Origin: Clostridia bacterium | Lineage (GTDB): Bacteria; Bacillota; Clostridia; Christensenellales; Borkfalkiaceae | Reading direction: 5' to 3' | DNA: 64,000 nucleotides | NCBI GenBank assembly: GCA_017625565.1 | Contig: JAGAKN010000004.1 | Span: 38,888 to 102,887 of the forward strand | Shown: piece by piece, positions 61,890 to 64,000 of the stretch | Position numbering within the stretch: position 1 is the stretch's first letter | How the letters are laid out: every line of letters starts with the position of its first letter | Notes under the pieces: generated by a model | What the model was told of the DNA's origin: nothing | Database searches by the model: none | Seen by the model: the letters and a program-made list of their open reading frames with translations, nothing else | Made by a program: the position numbers and the translations under genes

Positions 61890-62891
61890 ATGAATTATAT
61901 CAAAAAAATGTGCATTCTACGACAAATCAAGCAAGGTTTTTCGGGCGATGGGAAAACGCTTTCGGGACTTATCAAAATCGAACAGTACGGGAAAAATCTC
62001 GCCGTGGAAGTTTCCGTCATCAACTTTGCGCCTTTGGTTTCAGGCGATTATTACTGTCTGCTTTCCGACGGGAAAGGCAAGACGGAAATGCTATGTTTGC
62101 GTGGAAAAAGTTTGTTCAATCTCTTGTCGGATTTGGACGTTTCCGACGGCTTTTGCGGAATTATTTGCTACGTGAAAAACGAAGTCGTACCTATCGCGTA
62201 CGGGATTAACGGAAACGGCTCTTACGACTGGAAATCCATACTCAACGCAACCCTGCCCCCTGTATTTCCGCGCGTGCACCACGAAAGCGCAACCGCTGAA
62301 AGCACGGAAACCGCGGAAACGGCTCCACCCGTTTTGGAAAAACCAAAAAACGATCCCCCTGCTCCGTCCTACAACGACGAGTCGGTTGCTACGGAAAATT
62401 ATTACGAGGTGAAACATGAACGAGAGTTGTTTTCGGAAACTAAGCAAAATGCACGTACTCAAGGCACAACTAAAAAATCGGACGAGAAAGAACGGGCAGA
62501 CGCTACGGAGAATGGAGATGCTGAAAACGTACTCCATCCGTTTAAGACGCAATCGGACGGGTATTACGTATCCGTGAAATCGGAAATCGACGAACTGTTT
62601 GCTAATTACCCTAAGGACGATACTTTACAGGACGCATTTGGTTGTGGGGAATGGGTGCGCGTAAAAGGTACGGCGGAAAAACCCGAATATCTCGTCGGCG
62701 TACTTTACCAAGACGGAAAAGCACAATACGTTTGCTATGCGCTCTCTGCAAAAGATCCGCAGAATCCGCCTGAAGAAATCAAGAACGTATGCGCGTTCGT
62801 ACCCACGTCCGTTTTCGACGATACGCAGGGCTTTTTCGTGATTTTTCAAAGCGCGTCTACAGGCGAATGTATTCAGCCGGAACGCATTTAA
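61890..62891 (+). CDS. Two-domain protein with variable linker, unknown function
   Basis: 333 aa, cytosolic. N-terminal beta-rich domain (1-125: IKKMCILRQIKQGFSGDGKT ... YYCLLSDGKGKTEMLCLRG). Then a low-complexity linker (126-225) rich in Thr/Glu/Ala/Lys, and a C-terminal domain (230-333: YYVSVKSEIDELFANYP ... EWVRVKGTAEKPEYLVGVLY, AQYVCYALSAKDPQNPP, FFVIFQSASTGECI). I recall C-terminal domains of this appearance in many uncharacterised clostridial proteins, but no function. GGCGGT precedes the ATG. The ECF gene follows under its own promoter. Confidence 0.65.
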   Translation: MNYIKKMCILRQIKQGFSGDGKTLSGLIKIEQYGKNLAVEVSVINFAPLVSGDYYCLLSDGKGKTEMLCLRGKSLFNLLSDLDVSDGFCGIICYVKNEVVPIAYGINGNGSYDWKSILNATLPPVFPRVHHESATAESTETAETAPPVLEKPKNDPPAPSYNDESVATENYYEVKHERELFSETKQNARTQGTTKKSDEKERADATENGDAENVLHPFKTQSDGYYVSVKSEIDELFANYPKDDTLQDAFGCGEWVRVKGTAEKPEYLVGVLYQDGKAQYVCYALSAKDPQNPPEEIKNVCAFVPTSVFDDTQGFFVIFQSASTGECIQPERI

Positions 62892-62900
62892 CAAAATTGC

Positions 62901-62943
62901 TTGACACGGAAAACGTGGCGGAGTATAATAGCAGTATTATACT
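62901..62943 (+). promoter_or_regulatory. Promoter and overlapping dyad of ECF S-component gene
   Basis: TTGACA (62901-62906), 17 bp, TATAAT (62924-62929). Dyad AGTATAAT-N6-ATTATACT at 62922-62943 covers the -10 and start site. The leader is only about 25 nt, too short for a riboswitch. Confidence 0.7.
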
Positions 62944-62962
62944 ACTCGACGGAGTTCCACTT

Positions 62963-63538
62963 ATGAAAAATATGTTAACTTTACACGGATTTGCCCACGC
63001 GAAACAATTGACACTCACGGCAATGTTCGCCACACTTTGCCTAATTGGTACGCTATTGATTACAATCCCTTTGCCTACGGGCTATTTTAACGTAGGCGAC
63101 GTGTTTGTATTGCTCGCAGGTTGGTGTTTAGGTCCTTTTTACGGCGCGGTCGCAGGCGCAGTCGGGAGCGCGTTAGCGGACGTTGTCAGCGGATTTGCCG
63201 TATACGCGCCCATCACGTTCTTTCTCAAAGGCGCAGTTGCCTTTCTCACCGCCATTCTCTATCGCATTTTCAAACGTCCTTTAAACACGGAACGGTTTTT
63301 GTTTATCCCACGCACATTTTCCGCAATAATCGCCGAAAGCGTAATGGTTTTGGGGTATTTCCTTTGGGAACTCCTTTTGTACGGGTTTGGCGGAGCAATA
63401 ATTGCCGTGCTTGGAAACGTACTCCAGGGCGCATGTTGTAGCGTTTGCGCCGTAGTAATCGTTTCGATTTTGTATCCTATCAAGGGAACTCATCGCACGG
63501 TCAAGGCGAAAGAAAACCGGAAAAATAACTCCTTTTAA
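62963..63538 (+). CDS. ECF transporter S component (substrate-binding membrane subunit)
   Basis: 191 aa from ATG 62963 (GGAG 8 nt upstream). Six hydrophobic segments; hallmark PLPTGYFNVGDVFVLLAGWCLGPFYGAVAGAVGSALADVVSGF then PITFFLKGAVAFLTAIL, as in the PF07155-like S components (riboflavin, HMP or pantothenate-type). The ligand is not readable. The energising EcfA/EcfT module is not in the window, as expected for a group II system sharing it. No riboswitch is present. Confidence 0.87.
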   Translation: MKNMLTLHGFAHAKQLTLTAMFATLCLIGTLLITIPLPTGYFNVGDVFVLLAGWCLGPFYGAVAGAVGSALADVVSGFAVYAPITFFLKGAVAFLTAILYRIFKRPLNTERFLFIPRTFSAIIAESVMVLGYFLWELLLYGFGGAIIAVLGNVLQGACCSVCAVVIVSILYPIKGTHRTVKAKENRKNNSF

Positions 63539-63621
63539 TCGACGAGTTTTCCTAAAAAATCACTCTGCCATCCGTCGTCGGAGATTTTTTTGATTTTTTT
63601 TTGAAAGATAGATAAAATGAG

Positions 63622-63650
63622 TTGACAAACCTGTTTCGTTAAGCTATAAT
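63622..63650 (+). promoter_or_regulatory. Promoter of tRNA-Leu
   Basis: TTGACA, 17 bp, TATAAT, 13 bp before the mature tRNA 5' end. Confidence 0.8.
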
Positions 63651-63663
63651 AAGGTACGTTAAT

Positions 63664-63748
63664 GCGGTCGTGGCGGAACTGGCAGACGCGCAAGACTAAG
63701 GATCTTGTGGGTAACTCCATGCAGGTTCAATTCCTGTCGACCGCACCA
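63664..63748 (+). tRNA. tRNA-Leu, anticodon AAG, CCA encoded
   Basis: 85 nt. Acceptor GCGGTCG/CGACCGC, anticodon stem CAAGA/TCTTG with loop CTAAGGA (anticodon AAG at 63698-63700), long variable arm TGGG-TAAC-TCCA typical of class II tRNA-Leu, T-loop TTCAATT, discriminator A and genomic CCA. It reads CUU and, if A34 becomes inosine, also CUC and CUA. Confidence 0.93.
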
Positions 63749-63757
63749 AGTCAGTAT

Positions 63758-63805
63758 AATCCGAACCAAATACTTGTAACGAGTGAATGGTTCGGATTTA
63801 CTTTT
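63758..63805 (+). terminator. Terminator after tRNA-Leu
   Basis: AATCCGAACCA / TGGTTCGGATT (11 bp) then TACTTTTACT. Confidence 0.8.
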
Positions 63806-63821
63806 ACTCTTTAACCATTAT

Positions 63822-63856
63822 AACGGTAGGAATTTACGTTCCTGCCGTTTTTTCTT
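63822..63856 (+). terminator. Second terminator after tRNA-Leu
   Basis: AACGGTAGGAA / TTCCTGCCGTT (11 pairs, one G-U) then TTTTCTTTTT. Confidence 0.75.
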
Positions 63857-63900
63857 TTTAAGACAAAATTAGATAAAAATTTCTCTCAAAAAGATGTCAG

Positions 63901-63956
63901 GTGTACAAGAACGTGTACAGTTGACTATTGACTTTTGCCTTTTTATATGATAAAAT
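63901..63956 (+). promoter_or_regulatory. Promoter with GTGTACA repeats at right edge
   Basis: TTGACT (63928-63933), 17 bp, TAAAAT (63951-63956). Upstream are two direct GTGTACA repeats (63901-63907 and 63913-63919), each with the palindromic core TGTACA. It would drive a gene starting beyond base 64000. Nothing else is recognised between 63857 and the edge. Confidence 0.5.
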
Positions 63957-64000
63957 AGAATTACAAACACGAACATATGTTTAGATTGTGCTTTGTGTGG

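Noticed and set aside
62930..62962. Vitamin riboswitch before the ECF S component
   Set aside because: The distance from the promoter to the start is far too short for any known vitamin riboswitch.

Overview
The window looks like a chromosomal segment of an uncultured anaerobic member of the Clostridia (Bacillota), plausibly Christensenellales-like. Evidence for this is the order tgt, yajC, TIGR04086-type membrane protein, SCIFF peptide, SCIFF maturase, secD, secF, recJ, rel, MBL hydrolase, hemZ, which is a clostridial arrangement. Purine-rich Shine-Dalgarno sites and sigma-A promoters (TTGACA, 17 bp, TATAAT) recur throughout. Taxonomy is an inference; there is no 16S gene here.

Layout. 1-6220 (minus strand): asnS, plsX, rnc and smc, the last running off the left edge. 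6337-8284 (minus): a VanW protein and recF. 8423-11651 (plus): dnaA and mnmG, divergent from recF. 11652-11992 has no gene but carries dispersed repeats. 11993-17875 (minus) is accessory: a SHOCT membrane protein, a lipoprotein with a duplicated domain, a GT2 glycosyltransferase, a second lipoprotein and a secreted papain-like cysteine peptidase. The last two are bracketed by identical 37-bp hairpin repeats. 18028-33864 (minus) holds pnp, rpsO and the conserved clostridial block listed above. 34021-42777 (minus) carries a heterodimeric ABC exporter, a YhaO/YhaN-like nuclease/ATPase pair, a two-cluster ferredoxin and a cysteine desulfurase. 43104-45797 (plus) has an EF-G-like GTPase and a PAP2 phosphatase.

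45846-55165 is a sugar/glycan locus: deacetylase-like protein, GH13, Gfo/Idh/MocA oxidoreductase, GNAT-like acyltransferase, GH20-like hydrolase, pentulose/hexulose-phosphate 3-epimerase and a sugar-phosphate dehydrogenase on the minus strand. A divergent DeoR-type repressor faces them, and the shared intergenic region has helically phased 10-bp repeats. 55286-63538 is mixed: sugar transferase, HAD and PHP phosphatases, NlpC/P60 lipoprotein, ComF, a small XRE regulator, DUF368 and VanZ membrane proteins, an unknown two-domain protein and an ECF S component. tRNA-Leu(AAG) lies near the right edge.

Points that stand out: SecD and SecF have both lost the charged membrane residues used for proton coupling; RNase III has Ser at a metal-ligand Asp position; several genes have the start codon 6-7 nt after the -10 box (probable leaderless mRNAs); several promoters have palindromes over the -10 or spacer; a terminator-like hairpin separates the SCIFF precursor from its maturase; and dnaA seems not to mark the replication origin. 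Everything below was read by eye, with no database searches.
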